DNA of 64,000 nucleotides from an uncultured Eubacteriales bacterium (GCA_948806215.1 CAQIDI010000002.1:140793-204792); one strand, 5' to 3'. Counted from the first letter of the stretch, positions 44,367 through 53,886 are shown. Notes: generated by a model not told the origin, from the sequence alone. Numbers and translations: made by a program.

Positions 44367-46169
44367 ATGGCAAAAGATAAGAATACAAAAAAGTTAGATG
44401 TTAAAAAAAATATTAAAGTTTCAAATGGGATTGTTAATAAAACCGAACACATAAAAGTTGAAACTCCTAATAATGCAACCTTAAAAATTAAAAATGGAGC
44501 AAACGGCAACAAAACCATTTCGTTGGAAGAAAATGTAAATTTCGAAAAAGAAGTGCTAACCGATAAAACAAAAACCAAAGCTTTACATAAAAAAAGTAAT
44601 AAGGCTAAGGCTCAATTAAAAAGCACTAAGGTTTTAAGCGATTCTGGTTTACAAGGGAAAAAAGCAAAAGTGCTAAGAAAGGATAACACCGGAAAACTTT
44701 TAGTAGGGCTTAGCGCAATAAGCTTGGTTTTAATAATGGTGGTTATGGGGCAGTTTTTTATTTTAGAAAGTTCCGATCCAAGCAACACATTATATAAAGG
44801 AACAACCATTAATGGTGTTAATGTTGGCGGTTTAGAGTATTCTCAAGCAGAGCAACTTTTAGCCGAAACTTTTAAAGAAAAAAGCGAAAGTTTTAAACTT
44901 AACTTAAACTATCAGGATAAAAATTGGAGTTTTGATAAAAACGATTTTACTGTTAATAGTGAAATTCATACCATAATTGAAGAAGCTCAAAAGCGTGACC
45001 AAATTAATTCTAGCTATCAAAACCAAACTGCAAAGTTAGAGGAATTAAAAAAACAAGGAGTAAGCATTAATGTGGCTTTTAATTATATATTTGTTGGGCT
45101 TGATGATAAAATAGATAAAATAATATCCGAAATAGAAGTTGAACCAATAAATAGCGAATTAAAATTTGATAATAAAACAAACAAGTTTGTTGCAACCGAA
45201 CATAAAAATGGTTTAAGAGTTAATAAAGAACAACTTTATTTTGATATTAACGAACAATTTAATTTAACTAACAATGTTAATGTTGAAATAAAAACTGTAG
45301 AAGAAGTTCCTGCTGTAACTAAAGAACAAAACGATGTTTTAAATACTCAGGTTGCAACTTTTACTACCTATGTTTCAGATTCTACTGGTGGCAGAAAAAA
45401 CAATGTTAAACTTGCTTTAGAAAAATTTAATGGTATGATTATTGAGCCAGGCGAAGAAGTTAGCTTTAATAAAATAACTGGCCCTCACACTTTAGAAAAT
45501 GGTTATAAAATTGCAACCATAATTTATAAAGGACAATTTGTTGATGGTGTAGGCGGTGGAGTTTGCCAAGCAAGCACCACACTATATAATGCGTTACTTT
45601 TAGCAAATGTCGAAATATTAGAAGTTCATAAACACACCTTGCCTGTTAAATATGTTCCACTTGCAACCGACGCTATGGTTTCAGAACATTTAGCAGATTT
45701 AAAATTTAAAAATAATAGCGAATATCCTTTGCTTATTGCAACATCAACCAACTCAGAAAGTGTTAGTGTTAAAATTTATTCTCACCCACTAGATGTTCAA
45801 ATAAAAACAAGGGCAGAAGTAATAAAAACCCTAAACCATTCTGGCGATGTTATTAAACCTGATACCAATAAAGAATACACAAGCAAAGTTTTATTTAAAG
45901 GAGAACAATATAGATTAACCTATCCGCGTTCTGGTTACGAAGCAGTTGCTTATTTAGAATATTATAAGGATGGCGTTAAAATTGATGAAAAAGAAATTCG
46001 TCACGAAATTTATGCTCCGCAAAATGGCATTGTTATAGAAGGTATAGAAGATGTTCCAAATGGTATGACTATTATTGATGGAAAGGTAGAAAAAATAGAA
46101 GCAAGCAGTGCAGATGCTAGCAATGTTGTTACATTATCCGACTTAATTCCTGCAAATATGTGTCCATAA
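44367..46169 (+). CDS. VanW family cell-envelope protein
   Basis: 600 aa. A long Lys-rich cytoplasmic N-terminus (about 110 residues), one membrane helix near 113-133, then a peptidoglycan-binding-4-like region (INGVNVGGLEYSQAEQLLAE near 150-169), the VanW domain (EEVSFNKITGPHTLENGYK, then GQFVDGVGGGVCQASTTLYNAL near 390-412) and a C-terminal beta domain. VanW proteins associate with peptidoglycan and vancomycin resistance loci, but their activity is unresolved; here it stands alone, with no other van genes. Confidence 0.88.
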   Translation: MAKDKNTKKLDVKKNIKVSNGIVNKTEHIKVETPNNATLKIKNGANGNKTISLEENVNFEKEVLTDKTKTKALHKKSNKAKAQLKSTKVLSDSGLQGKKAKVLRKDNTGKLLVGLSAISLVLIMVVMGQFFILESSDPSNTLYKGTTINGVNVGGLEYSQAEQLLAETFKEKSESFKLNLNYQDKNWSFDKNDFTVNSEIHTIIEEAQKRDQINSSYQNQTAKLEELKKQGVSINVAFNYIFVGLDDKIDKIISEIEVEPINSELKFDNKTNKFVATEHKNGLRVNKEQLYFDINEQFNLTNNVNVEIKTVEEVPAVTKEQNDVLNTQVATFTTYVSDSTGGRKNNVKLALEKFNGMIIEPGEEVSFNKITGPHTLENGYKIATIIYKGQFVDGVGGGVCQASTTLYNALLLANVEILEVHKHTLPVKYVPLATDAMVSEHLADLKFKNNSEYPLLIATSTNSESVSVKIYSHPLDVQIKTRAEVIKTLNHSGDVIKPDTNKEYTSKVLFKGEQYRLTYPRSGYEAVAYLEYYKDGVKIDEKEIRHEIYAPQNGIVIEGIEDVPNGMTIIDGKVEKIEASSADASNVVTLSDLIPANMCP

Positions 46170-46184
46170 TTAATACTATATAAA

Positions 46185-46405
46185 AATTATTGTGCATAAC
46201 TTATTATATATCAGGTAAAATTTGGTAAATATAGTGGGTTATGGAACAAATATCGAAAATGTATTGTGGATAACTCACCATTCTTTTGTGGATAAGTGGA
46301 TAACTTTCGCAATTTTTATGCATAAATATGCTTATTTATACAAAAATTTATAAATATTCATTAAAATTTATAATAATTATATTGTGCATATGTGGATAAC
46401 TTATA
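46185..46405. promoter_or_regulatory. DnaA-box cluster in AT-rich DNA (candidate oriC or DnaA-titration site)
   Basis: Three perfect TGTGGATAA boxes (46265-46273, 46287-46295, 46391-46399) plus near matches TGTGCATAA (46191-46199), AGTGGATAA (46295-46303) and TGTGCATAT (46383-46391), all in the same orientation. Between the inner boxes lies a highly AT-rich stretch (46318-46380) suited to unwinding. It sits in a 580-bp gene-free gap, about 45 kb from the parS sites. No dnaA or dnaN gene is in the window, so the origin call is inference. Confidence 0.6.
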
Positions 46406-46417
46406 AATATAAGAAAA

Positions 46418-46450
46418 AACAGGCTTTATTTCGTTAAAGCCTGCTTTTTT
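46418..46450. terminator. Strong hairpin/terminator downstream of the DnaA boxes
   Basis: CAGGCTTTA/TAAAGCCTG stem with an AAAAAA prefix and T6 suffix; may end transcription from the VanW gene or insulate the DnaA-box region. Confidence 0.65.
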
Positions 46451-46519
46451 ATTTAAAATTATTTATGAATAAACAATTTATCTTGGGGATAGATAATTAT
46501 TAATCAAATAATTTCAAAG

Positions 46520-46645
46520 AATATATTGCAAAAACTAAACCCGCGTTTTAGTATTTTGCAGTTTAACAGTTTTTTACAAACTGGAAAGGGAGGGGTACAC
46601 AGTTTTAATGTGTACACTCCATACTATGTGGTTAGTAATAAAAGT
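46520..46645. other. Unassigned structured noncoding segment
   Basis: Three inverted repeats in a row in a gene-free gap: 46527-46560 (TGCAAAA-ACTAAA with TTTAGT-A-TTTTGCA), 46559-46583 (CAGTTT/AAACTG) and 46589-46620 (GGAG..GTACACA with TGTGTAC..CTCC, loop GTTTTAA). The last is locally GC-rich. No coding frame. It could be a small RNA, a leader of the SDR gene at 46752, or part of an origin; no known riboswitch class was recognised. Confidence 0.35.
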
Positions 46646-46751
46646 GTTACTTAAAAGTTAAATTTATTTTAATAGCTAAAAGTTGGTTTTAAGTTTTGAA
46701 TAAAATATGATTTATGTTAAACTAAACTAAATATTTTAATAGGGAATAGTT

Positions 46752-47552
46752 ATGAATAGAGTAGTATTAATAACGGGTGGTTCACAGGGCATTGGCAAAG
46801 CAACCGCCACAGAATTTAGAAGATTAGGCGATATTGTTATTAGTTTTTCTAAGGAGATAGATGAAGAATATCCTAATTATAGTTATGTTGGCGATGTTAG
46901 TAACGAGCAAGATGTTGAGAAAGTTATAAACGAAATTAAACAGCAGTATGGAAAAATTGATGTTTTAATAAACAATGCAGGCATTAGTGTTAATGGAGCA
47001 CTCGAGTTAATTTCTACAGAAGCTTTTAATAAAATTATGGATGTTAATGTTAAAGGGGCTTATTTATTTGCTAAACACAGTTTGCCACTTATGCAAAAAG
47101 GTGCAAAAATAATTAATATGTCAAGTGTTTCGGGTGTTTTTGCTTCTCCGTTTAGAAGCCTATATTGTTTTAGCAAATCTGCTTTGTTAATGATGAGTTT
47201 GTGTCAACGAATGGAACTTGAAACTTGTGGTATTGATGTTTGTGCAATTTGCCCAGGAGAAGTTAAAACAAACTTTATGAAAAAGCGAGTTCGTGTGATA
47301 GATACTAACGAGCGTTATGGAAAGCGAGTAGAAAATGCTTTCAAGTTTATGGATAAGCACGACGAAGGCAAGCGTATGAAGCCTGAAAAAATAGCTAAAG
47401 AAATTGTTAAGCAAGCCAACCGAAAAAAATCTAAACCATTTAAAATTATTGGTTTCGGTTTTAAACTAATATATTTAGGAATAAAAATTTGCCCAATAAG
47501 CTTGGTTTTAAAAGTTACAAACAAAGCTATGGGTGGTGGAAAAGTTTTATAG
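46752..47552 (+). CDS. Short-chain dehydrogenase/reductase
   Basis: 266 aa. Rossmann motif ITGGSQGIGKATA near residues 6-18, LINNAGIS near 75-82, catalytic Ser in NMSSVSG near 120-126 and YCFSK (the YxxxK pair) near 138-142. Classical SDR with NAD(P) and unknown substrate. The C-terminus is longer and more hydrophobic than usual, suggesting loose membrane contact. AGGGAAT site. Confidence 0.9.
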   Translation: MNRVVLITGGSQGIGKATATEFRRLGDIVISFSKEIDEEYPNYSYVGDVSNEQDVEKVINEIKQQYGKIDVLINNAGISVNGALELISTEAFNKIMDVNVKGAYLFAKHSLPLMQKGAKIINMSSVSGVFASPFRSLYCFSKSALLMMSLCQRMELETCGIDVCAICPGEVKTNFMKKRVRVIDTNERYGKRVENAFKFMDKHDEGKRMKPEKIAKEIVKQANRKKSKPFKIIGFGFKLIYLGIKICPISLVLKVTNKAMGGGKVL

Positions 47553-47565
47553 GAGATAAGTTATT

Positions 47566-48111
47566 ATGAATAAAATTGTTGCAGTTGTTGGAATGTGTGG
47601 TTCTGGAAAATCGGTTGCAACCGAACTATTTGAAAAGTATGGTTATCAAAAAGTTTATTTTGGTCAAGTTACCTTTGATATTTTAAAGGAACGTGGAATT
47701 GAACGCACTGCAGAATCTGAACAAATGATACGAGAAGAGTTAAGAGCAAGTGGTGATAAAGGTATTTATGCAAAAATATATTTGCCAAAAATAAGAGAAC
47801 TTTTTAAAAATGGCAATGTAGTTATCGAAAGTATGTATAGCTGGAGTGAATATAAATATGTTAAACAAGAGTTTGGCGATGCTTTTAGTGTTTTATGTAT
47901 TGCAACCGATGCTCCGTTAAGATACGCTAGATTGCAAGAACGTGACTATCGTGGTCAAACCAAAGAAGAAAGTATGAAGCGTGATTACACCGAAATAGAA
48001 AACATCGAAAAAGGTGGACCAATTAGCATTGCCGATCACTACATAACAAATAATGCCGATATAGAAACTTTTAAACTAGAAGTAGAACAATATATTAAAA
48101 GCCTAAAATAA
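47566..48111 (+). CDS. P-loop kinase-like protein (UPF0200/dephospho-CoA kinase-like)
   Basis: 181 aa. Walker A VVGMCGSGKSVATELF near residues 5-20, then a NMP-kinase-like arrangement with the lid-type RLQERDYRGQTKEE near 131-144 and SIADHYITNNAD near the end. It resembles the UPF0200 group, which is distinct from CoaE itself. Substrate unknown. It is 13 bp after the SDR gene with an AGGAGAT site, so in the same operon. Confidence 0.75.
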   Translation: MNKIVAVVGMCGSGKSVATELFEKYGYQKVYFGQVTFDILKERGIERTAESEQMIREELRASGDKGIYAKIYLPKIRELFKNGNVVIESMYSWSEYKYVKQEFGDAFSVLCIATDAPLRYARLQERDYRGQTKEESMKRDYTEIENIEKGGPISIADHYITNNADIETFKLEVEQYIKSLK

Positions 48112-48139
48112 AAAAGATTGTTTAACACAATCTTTTTTT
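48111..48139. terminator. Bidirectional terminator
   Basis: AAAAAGATTGTG-like stem (AAGATTGT/ACAATCTT) with A and T tails between the convergent genes. Confidence 0.75.
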
Positions 48140-48167
48140 GTTGCTTAATAATTTATTGATAAATAAA

Positions 48168-48803
48168 TTATGCAATGTTTTGTTTTTTTGCTTTAAGTTT
48201 AATAATAAGCTTTTTAATAAGCGAAAATAAAATAGTTAAAATTAAAATGCCAATAAATGCTATTAACAAATAAATTGAATTTTCTTTTAAAACGCTAGAA
48301 ATTAAAGTTATAATAATTCCTGCAATTAGGTTTCCGCTAACACAAGCAAGCAAACACTCGTAAAAGTTTAAACCCATTAACACAGCAATAACTGTTCCGG
48401 TGTAAACCCCTGTTAATGGAAGTGGAATTGCAACAAAGCTCATTACCAAAAATATTTTTAGCCAGTTTGATTTCGTGTTGTTTTTGTTAACACTATCGGC
48501 TTTTTTCTTAAAATGGTTAATTAACTTTTCCGATATATTTTTAAAGGGTTTTGTGGTTTTTAAGTAGTTTAGCAACGGTATAAAAATTAAAGCAATAAAC
48601 GGAATTATTAAACTGGTTGCTAAAAACGAAATTAAAAATGCTTGAATAGGGCTTAGTGCGTAAACGCCCCAAATGCTTGCACTCATACCAAACGGAATTG
48701 CTCCACGCAATTCAAAAATAGGAAGCAGTGCAATAATAAAAGTTGCCAGCAACGGATTTCCATCAAAAGCATTAACAATGCTGTTTTGAATAGTTTCTAT
48801 CAT
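48168..48803 (-). CDS. Small multidrug export protein family (PF06695-type) membrane protein
   Basis: 211 aa. N-terminal FIIALLPIFELRGAIPFGMS near residues 22-41 is the family signature (ELRGAIP). Four to five hydrophobic segments, with a Lys/Asn-rich loop near 90-112 and a basic tail. The family is annotated as a small multidrug exporter but transport is poorly demonstrated. AGGGGG site before the ATG at 48803. Confidence 0.8.
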   Translation of the reverse strand: MIETIQNSIVNAFDGNPLLATFIIALLPIFELRGAIPFGMSASIWGVYALSPIQAFLISFLATSLIIPFIALIFIPLLNYLKTTKPFKNISEKLINHFKKKADSVNKNNTKSNWLKIFLVMSFVAIPLPLTGVYTGTVIAVLMGLNFYECLLACVSGNLIAGIIITLISSVLKENSIYLLIAFIGILILTILFSLIKKLIIKLKAKKQNIA

Positions 48804-49006
48804 ATAACCCCCTACATATTGTCAAAAACCAATAAAGATTAAATTTGTTTAATACATCTTTAGTTGAATATTTACTAATATTAAAAATATTTATATTATT
48901 ATATGTTAATTAATAATCAAATATTTTTATAACCATTAAATAGTTGTTATCTTTTTACTTGTGTGATAAAATTTAAAAACAAAATTTTATTATAAGGAAT
49001 TAAAAA

Positions 49007-49540
49007 ATGAACATTTGGAAAGAAATAAGTAAAGATAGAATTAATCCCACCGATTTTGTTGCTTGTATCGAAATTCAACAAGGTGACAAAACTAAGTATG
49101 AACTTGATAAAGAAACAGGACTTCTTAAAATGGATAGGGTGCTTTACACCAGTACTCACTATCCTATGAACTATGGTTTTATTCCACTAACATATTGTGG
49201 TGATAACGACCCATTAGATGTTTTTGTGCTTTGCAGTCAACCACTAGAAAGAATGTGTTTGGTTAGATGTTATCCAATAGGCGTTATTATAATGACCGAT
49301 AGGGAAGAGCGTGATGAAAAAGTTATAGCAATTCCTTTTGGCGACCCACAATATAACGGATATAAAAACATTTCGGATTTACCAAAACACATATTTGAAG
49401 AACTAATGCACTTTTTAACTGTTTACAAACAACTAGAAAATAAAAAGGTTGATGTAGAAGAATTAGGCGATAACAAAAGAGCCATTAAAGTTGTTGAAGA
49501 TGCAATTAAACTATATAATAAAGAAATTTTAAAAGCATAA
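49007..49540 (+). CDS. ppa: Inorganic pyrophosphatase (family I)
   Basis: 177 aa soluble enzyme hydrolysing pyrophosphate. The metal-binding signature DNDPLDVFVLC (Asp cluster) near residues 66-76, MNYGFIPLTY near 54-63 and VIAIPFGDPQYNGY near 104-117 are intact. Typical family I length. AAGGAAT site; monocistronic with its own terminator. Confidence 0.95.
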   Translation: MNIWKEISKDRINPTDFVACIEIQQGDKTKYELDKETGLLKMDRVLYTSTHYPMNYGFIPLTYCGDNDPLDVFVLCSQPLERMCLVRCYPIGVIIMTDREERDEKVIAIPFGDPQYNGYKNISDLPKHIFEELMHFLTVYKQLENKKVDVEELGDNKRAIKVVEDAIKLYNKEILKA

Positions 49541-49559
49541 CATTATGCTTTTTTTTAAA
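49532..49559 (+). terminator. Intrinsic terminator after ppa
   Basis: AAAGCATAA-CA-TTATGCTTT stem overlapping the stop codon, then T residues. Confidence 0.7.
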
Positions 49560-49687
49560 ATATATAAAAAATTTGTCGCAATTTAAAAATTGTTGTCACA
49601 TAAAATTTAATAGTTTTATTTTTGGTAATAATAAATTAAAAATAAACCAATAATAATAAAAATTAATTAAATTTTAAGGATAACAAT

Positions 49688-50233
49688 ATGAAGAACAAAA
49701 AAATCTTAAATATCTGCCTTTTAACTTTTGCTTTAATCTCGCTAATAACCTTTATTTTACCAATTAAAAAATTTGAAGCATTGCTCGGTGGTTCAACTGC
49801 TATTAACATTGTTTTTTATGTTTGCAGTGCAATTTTAATAATTTCGGTTTCTGCAATAATTGTTTTTGCAATAATTAATCTTTTTAAGGATAACTATAAT
49901 TTTGTTTTACTTATGGAAGCGTTGTCGCTAATAAGTTTAATAATGGTGTTTATAACAATATTATTGTTTGCTTGCGTTCACGATTTTAAAATAAGTTTGG
50001 GTTATATTTTAGTTAGCATCGAAGTTTTCTTTTTAGCAAACTTTAGCCAAATGGCAAGATTATTTAGTAGAAAACAAGATTTAACAATAACTCCAAATAA
50101 AATAATGGGTAAACCGCAAAAAAATAATTTAAGTAAAAAAGCCGATAAACAAAACTTTGAAAGTTATGATAGCGAAAATAAAAAAGAAAATTTAGAAGAA
50201 AATAAAAATGATAGTGAAGAAAAAAACGCATAA
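49688..50233 (+). CDS. Hypothetical four-helix membrane protein with acidic tail
   Basis: 181 aa. Hydrophobic segments near residues 8-26, 34-62, 72-97 and 101-120, then a charged Lys/Asn/Glu tail (SYDSENKKENLEENKNDSEE). TAAGGAT site. No motif recognised; same general class as other small membrane proteins in the window. Confidence 0.65.
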   Translation: MKNKKILNICLLTFALISLITFILPIKKFEALLGGSTAINIVFYVCSAILIISVSAIIVFAIINLFKDNYNFVLLMEALSLISLIMVFITILLFACVHDFKISLGYILVSIEVFFLANFSQMARLFSRKQDLTITPNKIMGKPQKNNLSKKADKQNFESYDSENKKENLEENKNDSEEKNA

Positions 50234-50252
50234 TATATGCGTTTTTTTATTT
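50222..50252 (+). terminator. Intrinsic terminator
   Basis: AAAACGCATA/TATGCGTTTT stem followed by T residues, overlapping the stop codon. Confidence 0.75.
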
Positions 50253-50466
50253 CAAAAACAAGGGTTTTTAGCTTAAAAACTATGGGTATAGTAACAAAAG
50301 ACGACTTTTTTTAATATATAAAATAACATTGAATTTAAGAAAATAATTGTTTTTATTATATACTTATGTTAATATATAAAATGTAGTATATATAATATAA
50401 AATTATTTGTTAAATTATATTGCTAAAATGTAATATACTAATACTAAAGAATATAAACAGGTAACA

Positions 50467-51993
50467 ATGAAAAAGTTTTTTAAATTCTTAGGTTCATATA
50501 AGTTTGTGTTGGCGTTAACTTTTTTAATTAACGTCGCTATTTTTGCCGTTGTTACATTGTTCTTAGGATATTACTTTTATATTTTATTTCAAATTTTAGG
50601 TGTGTTAATTATTGTTGGGTTCTTAAATAAACACAACGAAAGCCCATCGTATAAGTTAATGTGGATGGCAATTATAATTGTTGCACCCTTGTTCGGAGCT
50701 GCACTGTACTATCAGGTTAAGGGTAGGCGCGGAACAAAGCGAACTTTAAAAGCTTGGCAAAATGTTAATCACACCAGTTTAAAATATCTTGAACAAGATA
50801 ACGAAGTTTTAGAATCCTTGACCAGACTAGAACCAAAATCTGCAAATTTAAGCCGTTATGCTTTAGCCACCGAAAAATGGCCAGTTTACACTAACACAAC
50901 TCCAACCTATTTAAAGGATGGCGAAACTTACTTTAACGAATTATTTGAAGATTTAAAGAAAGCAAAAAAATTTATATTCTTAGAATACTTTATTATTGAG
51001 CCGGGCAAAGTTTGGGAAGAATTATTTAACATTCTTCGTTTAAAAGCCAGAGAAGGTGTTGAAGTTAAGTTAATCTACGACGATTTTGGTTGTGTTGATA
51101 GATTTGAAGATAAAAAGTTTTTTAAAAAACTTGTAAATCACGGAATTGAAGCAGTGGCATTTAATAAAGTTGTTCCAACTGTTAACTCATTTTCGCAATA
51201 TCGTGACCACAGAAAAATTGTTGTAATCGATGGAAAAACTGCTTACACTGGCGGAATTAATGTTGGCGACGAATATGCAAACCAAGTTAAAAAATATGGC
51301 CATTGGAAAGATACTGGTGTTAAAATAGTTGGCGATGCTGTTTGGAACTTTACAGTAATGTTTTTAAATAACTGGCAAGTGGCAACCAAAAAAAGCATTG
51401 ATATATTAAACTACAAGGTTAACTTTGAAGTTCAACCAAAAGTTAAAGATTATGTTCAGCCTTATGGCACAGGACCAATTAACAATTCGGCTATTGCTAG
51501 AAATATTTATATGAAAGCAATTAGCAGTGCAACAAAATATATTTATATAACAACTCCTTATTTTATAATAGACCAAGAGTTGATGGATTGCATTAAACTT
51601 ACTGCGCTTAGTGGGGTTGATGTTAGAATTGTTACTCCGGGCATACCTGATAAAAAATGGGTGTTTTACTTAACTCGTTCCTATTATGAACAGTTATTAA
51701 AAGCAGGAGTAAAAATATATGAATACACTCCAGGCTTTATTCACGCTAAAATGGTTGTTTCTGATGATGATACAGCTATTATAGGAACAACAAATTTTGA
51801 TTTTAGAAGTTTATATTTGCATTTTGAATGTGGAACAATAATTCATAACTCTAAAACAGTTAATGCTGTTAAACAAGATATTGATACCACTATGGGTAGT
51901 AGCCATTTAATAACTTTACGTGATGTTAAACAACGCAAATGGTACGAAAAAATTTTGGCGCAAATTTTAAAATTCTTTGCTCCATTAATGTAA
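50467..51993 (+). CDS. cls: Cardiolipin synthase (phospholipase D family)
   Basis: 508 aa, the usual length. Two N-terminal hydrophobic segments (about 10-40 and 60-75) and two HKD motifs: YRDHRKIVVIDGKTAYTGG near residues 245-263 and FIHAKMVVSDDDTAIIGTTNFD near 425-446 (catalytic His-Lys-Asp). It condenses two phosphatidylglycerols to cardiolipin at the membrane. Monocistronic. Confidence 0.95.
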   Translation: MKKFFKFLGSYKFVLALTFLINVAIFAVVTLFLGYYFYILFQILGVLIIVGFLNKHNESPSYKLMWMAIIIVAPLFGAALYYQVKGRRGTKRTLKAWQNVNHTSLKYLEQDNEVLESLTRLEPKSANLSRYALATEKWPVYTNTTPTYLKDGETYFNELFEDLKKAKKFIFLEYFIIEPGKVWEELFNILRLKAREGVEVKLIYDDFGCVDRFEDKKFFKKLVNHGIEAVAFNKVVPTVNSFSQYRDHRKIVVIDGKTAYTGGINVGDEYANQVKKYGHWKDTGVKIVGDAVWNFTVMFLNNWQVATKKSIDILNYKVNFEVQPKVKDYVQPYGTGPINNSAIARNIYMKAISSATKYIYITTPYFIIDQELMDCIKLTALSGVDVRIVTPGIPDKKWVFYLTRSYYEQLLKAGVKIYEYTPGFIHAKMVVSDDDTAIIGTTNFDFRSLYLHFECGTIIHNSKTVNAVKQDIDTTMGSSHLITLRDVKQRKWYEKILAQILKFFAPLM

Positions 51994-52029
51994 AAAAATA
52001 ATTGCTTTTTTAGCAATTATTTTTTTATC
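51993..52029 (+). terminator. Intrinsic terminator after cls
   Basis: AAAATAATTGCT/AGCAATTATTTT stem with T-rich tail. Confidence 0.75.
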
Positions 52030-52036
52030 TTTTATT

Positions 52037-52117
52037 TATAAGTTGAAAATTTAGTTGCAGCCATAAAGCCACTTATAATAGCTTTTTGTTCGGTATCGGG
52101 TTTATCAATATGCATAT
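52037..52117 (-). other. Short coding-like remnant downstream of the HAD genes
   Basis: A frame of about 25 codons ending IISGFMAATKFSTYK then TAA has coding-like composition but no ribosome binding site. It may be a decayed gene end or a microprotein; support is weak. Confidence 0.2.
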
Positions 52118-52133
52118 ACACAATTTGTTTTCT

Positions 52134-52955
52134 TTATTTTAATTTGTAATGCTTTTCTAAAAATGTTGCAACACCATCGTTGTTATTAGATGCTGTTATA
52201 TCAGTTGCTTGTTGTTTAAGTTGACTAACCGAATTTTCCATAGCAACTTTTATTTGGCTATATTTAAACATACTTAAATCGTTCATACCATCGCCAATGG
52301 CAACTGTTTTTGTTTGTGGAATACTTAAATAATTGCTAAGTTTTAAAATGCCTAAACCTTTTTCGCAATCAGAATTGTTAATATCAATAGAATAATCTTT
52401 ACCTTTTGGATGAGTGAATGTTTCATCTATTAAAGCATTAGATTTGCTGGCTATTGTTATATCCTTTATTGTTTCAATTTGATTTATTGCAGCTAGCATA
52501 TCTTTTAAATTAAGTGTCATAACATTAATTTGTGCAACACCCATATTATAAATTTTTTCTAACTCTGATTCGCTAAAAACTTCTGCAGGAATTTCAGTTT
52601 TATATAAAAAGTTTATAAAGTTTGTATCTCCGCACTTAAACAAAAGTTTGCAGTTTAGCTTGCTTGCAATGCCATAAATCAATTTAATGGCTTCTAAACT
52701 TATGCAAGATTTATAAATTTCTACATTGTTTTCATAATCATAAACATCCGCGCCATTGGTTGCAATAACATAGTTGCTTGCACCAACTTCTTTTGCAAGT
52801 TTAACAACAAATTGGCGACTTCTGCCTGTGGTTATAACAAAACCCACATTAATATCTTTTAACTTTTTTATTGTGTCGATATTCTTTTCAGAAACAGAAT
52901 TTTCAGAATTTCTAAGAGTTCCGTCAATATCGCAAAAAACTAGTTCTTTTATCAT
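52134..52955 (-). CDS. HAD-superfamily Cof-type phosphatase 1
   Basis: 273 aa. HAD-IIB layout: VFCDIDGTLRNSEN near residues 6-19 (nucleophile Asp), VITTGRSRQFV near 39-49, conserved Lys in ASKSNALIDE, and GDGMNDLSMFKYS near 222-234. Cof proteins dephosphorylate sugar phosphates or FMN-type substrates. A tandem paralogue lies 15 bp upstream (52971-53798). Confidence 0.92.
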   Translation of the reverse strand: MIKELVFCDIDGTLRNSENSVSEKNIDTIKKLKDINVGFVITTGRSRQFVVKLAKEVGASNYVIATNGADVYDYENNVEIYKSCISLEAIKLIYGIASKLNCKLLFKCGDTNFINFLYKTEIPAEVFSESELEKIYNMGVAQINVMTLNLKDMLAAINQIETIKDITIASKSNALIDETFTHPKGKDYSIDINNSDCEKGLGILKLSNYLSIPQTKTVAIGDGMNDLSMFKYSQIKVAMENSVSQLKQQATDITASNNNDGVATFLEKHYKLK

Positions 52956-52970
52956 ATGTTTATCCGTTAA

Positions 52971-53798
52971 TTAATTTTTTAAGTTGTAGTGATATTCTAA
53001 AAATGCAGCAACGCCACTTTCGTTGTTAGAAGCTGTAACAACATCGGCAACATTCTTTAAATCGATTATCGAATTTCCAACCGCAACATCAATTTGGCTT
53101 TTATCAAACATTGTTATGTCGTTGCCACTATCGCCAATCGAAATTGTTTTGTCTAGGCTTAGGTTTAAGTAATCAACCAATTTTTGAATGCCATCGCCTT
53201 TAGAGCAGGTTTTGTTGGTTATATCAAAATAATATTCTCTGCCAGCACTTTGTTTTAGGGCGCTATCATAAAGCGATTTTGATTTGTTAGGAATTGCCAG
53301 TTCATCATATTTATTGGTTTTTGCAATACATTTTTTAATTGTGTTTAAATCGTTACACATAACATTAATTTGCAAAATGCCATCGTGTGCAATTTTTTCT
53401 ATTTCGGAATTTGTAGAAATAATTTTAGCTTCCACTTCGGCTTCGAAAGGTTTGTTGATGTAGTTATTTGCTCCACATTTAATTAATATGCGTGTGTTTG
53501 GTTGATTGCAATAGTTATAAAGTTTAATTGCAAGTTTAGGATTAATTGTGTTTTTTAATATTTCAACTTTGTTTTTAAAATCGTAAACATCCGAACCATT
53601 TGATGAAATTATATATTGGCTGGCATTAACTTCTAACGCAACTTTTTCAACGTGTTGTCTAGTTCGGCCAGAACATAAAACAAAAGCAACATTTATATTT
53701 TCCAATTTGCTTATTGCTTGTTTGTTTCTTTCGGTAATAATTCCTTTAGAGTTTTTTAATGTTCCGTCAATATCACAAAATACTATTTCTTTAATCAT
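52971..53798 (-). CDS. HAD-superfamily Cof-type phosphatase 2 (tandem paralogue)
   Basis: 275 aa from the ATG at 53798, preceded by AAGGATA; the upstream in-frame ATG at 53864 adds a non-homologous leader and has no site. Motifs VFCDIDGTLKNSKG, VLCSGRTRQHV, IGDSGNDITMFDKS. It closely matches the downstream gene along its length, including the last residues (ASNNESGVAAFLEYHYNLK against ASNNNDGVATFLEKHYKLK), so this is a tandem duplication. Confidence 0.92.
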   Translation of the reverse strand: MIKEIVFCDIDGTLKNSKGIITERNKQAISKLENINVAFVLCSGRTRQHVEKVALEVNASQYIISSNGSDVYDFKNKVEILKNTINPKLAIKLYNYCNQPNTRILIKCGANNYINKPFEAEVEAKIISTNSEIEKIAHDGILQINVMCNDLNTIKKCIAKTNKYDELAIPNKSKSLYDSALKQSAGREYYFDITNKTCSKGDGIQKLVDYLNLSLDKTISIGDSGNDITMFDKSQIDVAVGNSIIDLKNVADVVTASNNESGVAAFLEYHYNLKN

Positions 53799-53886
53799 TT
53801 TATTATCCTTAGCAATTTTTAAAATTATAACAAAAAAATATGTTGTTGGTAAAACAAACAACATATTTTATATTTTTAATGTTTAT

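Noticed and set aside
44367..46169. Vancomycin resistance locus
   Set aside because: Only a VanW-family protein is present; no vanHAX-type or two-component genes, so resistance cannot be inferred.
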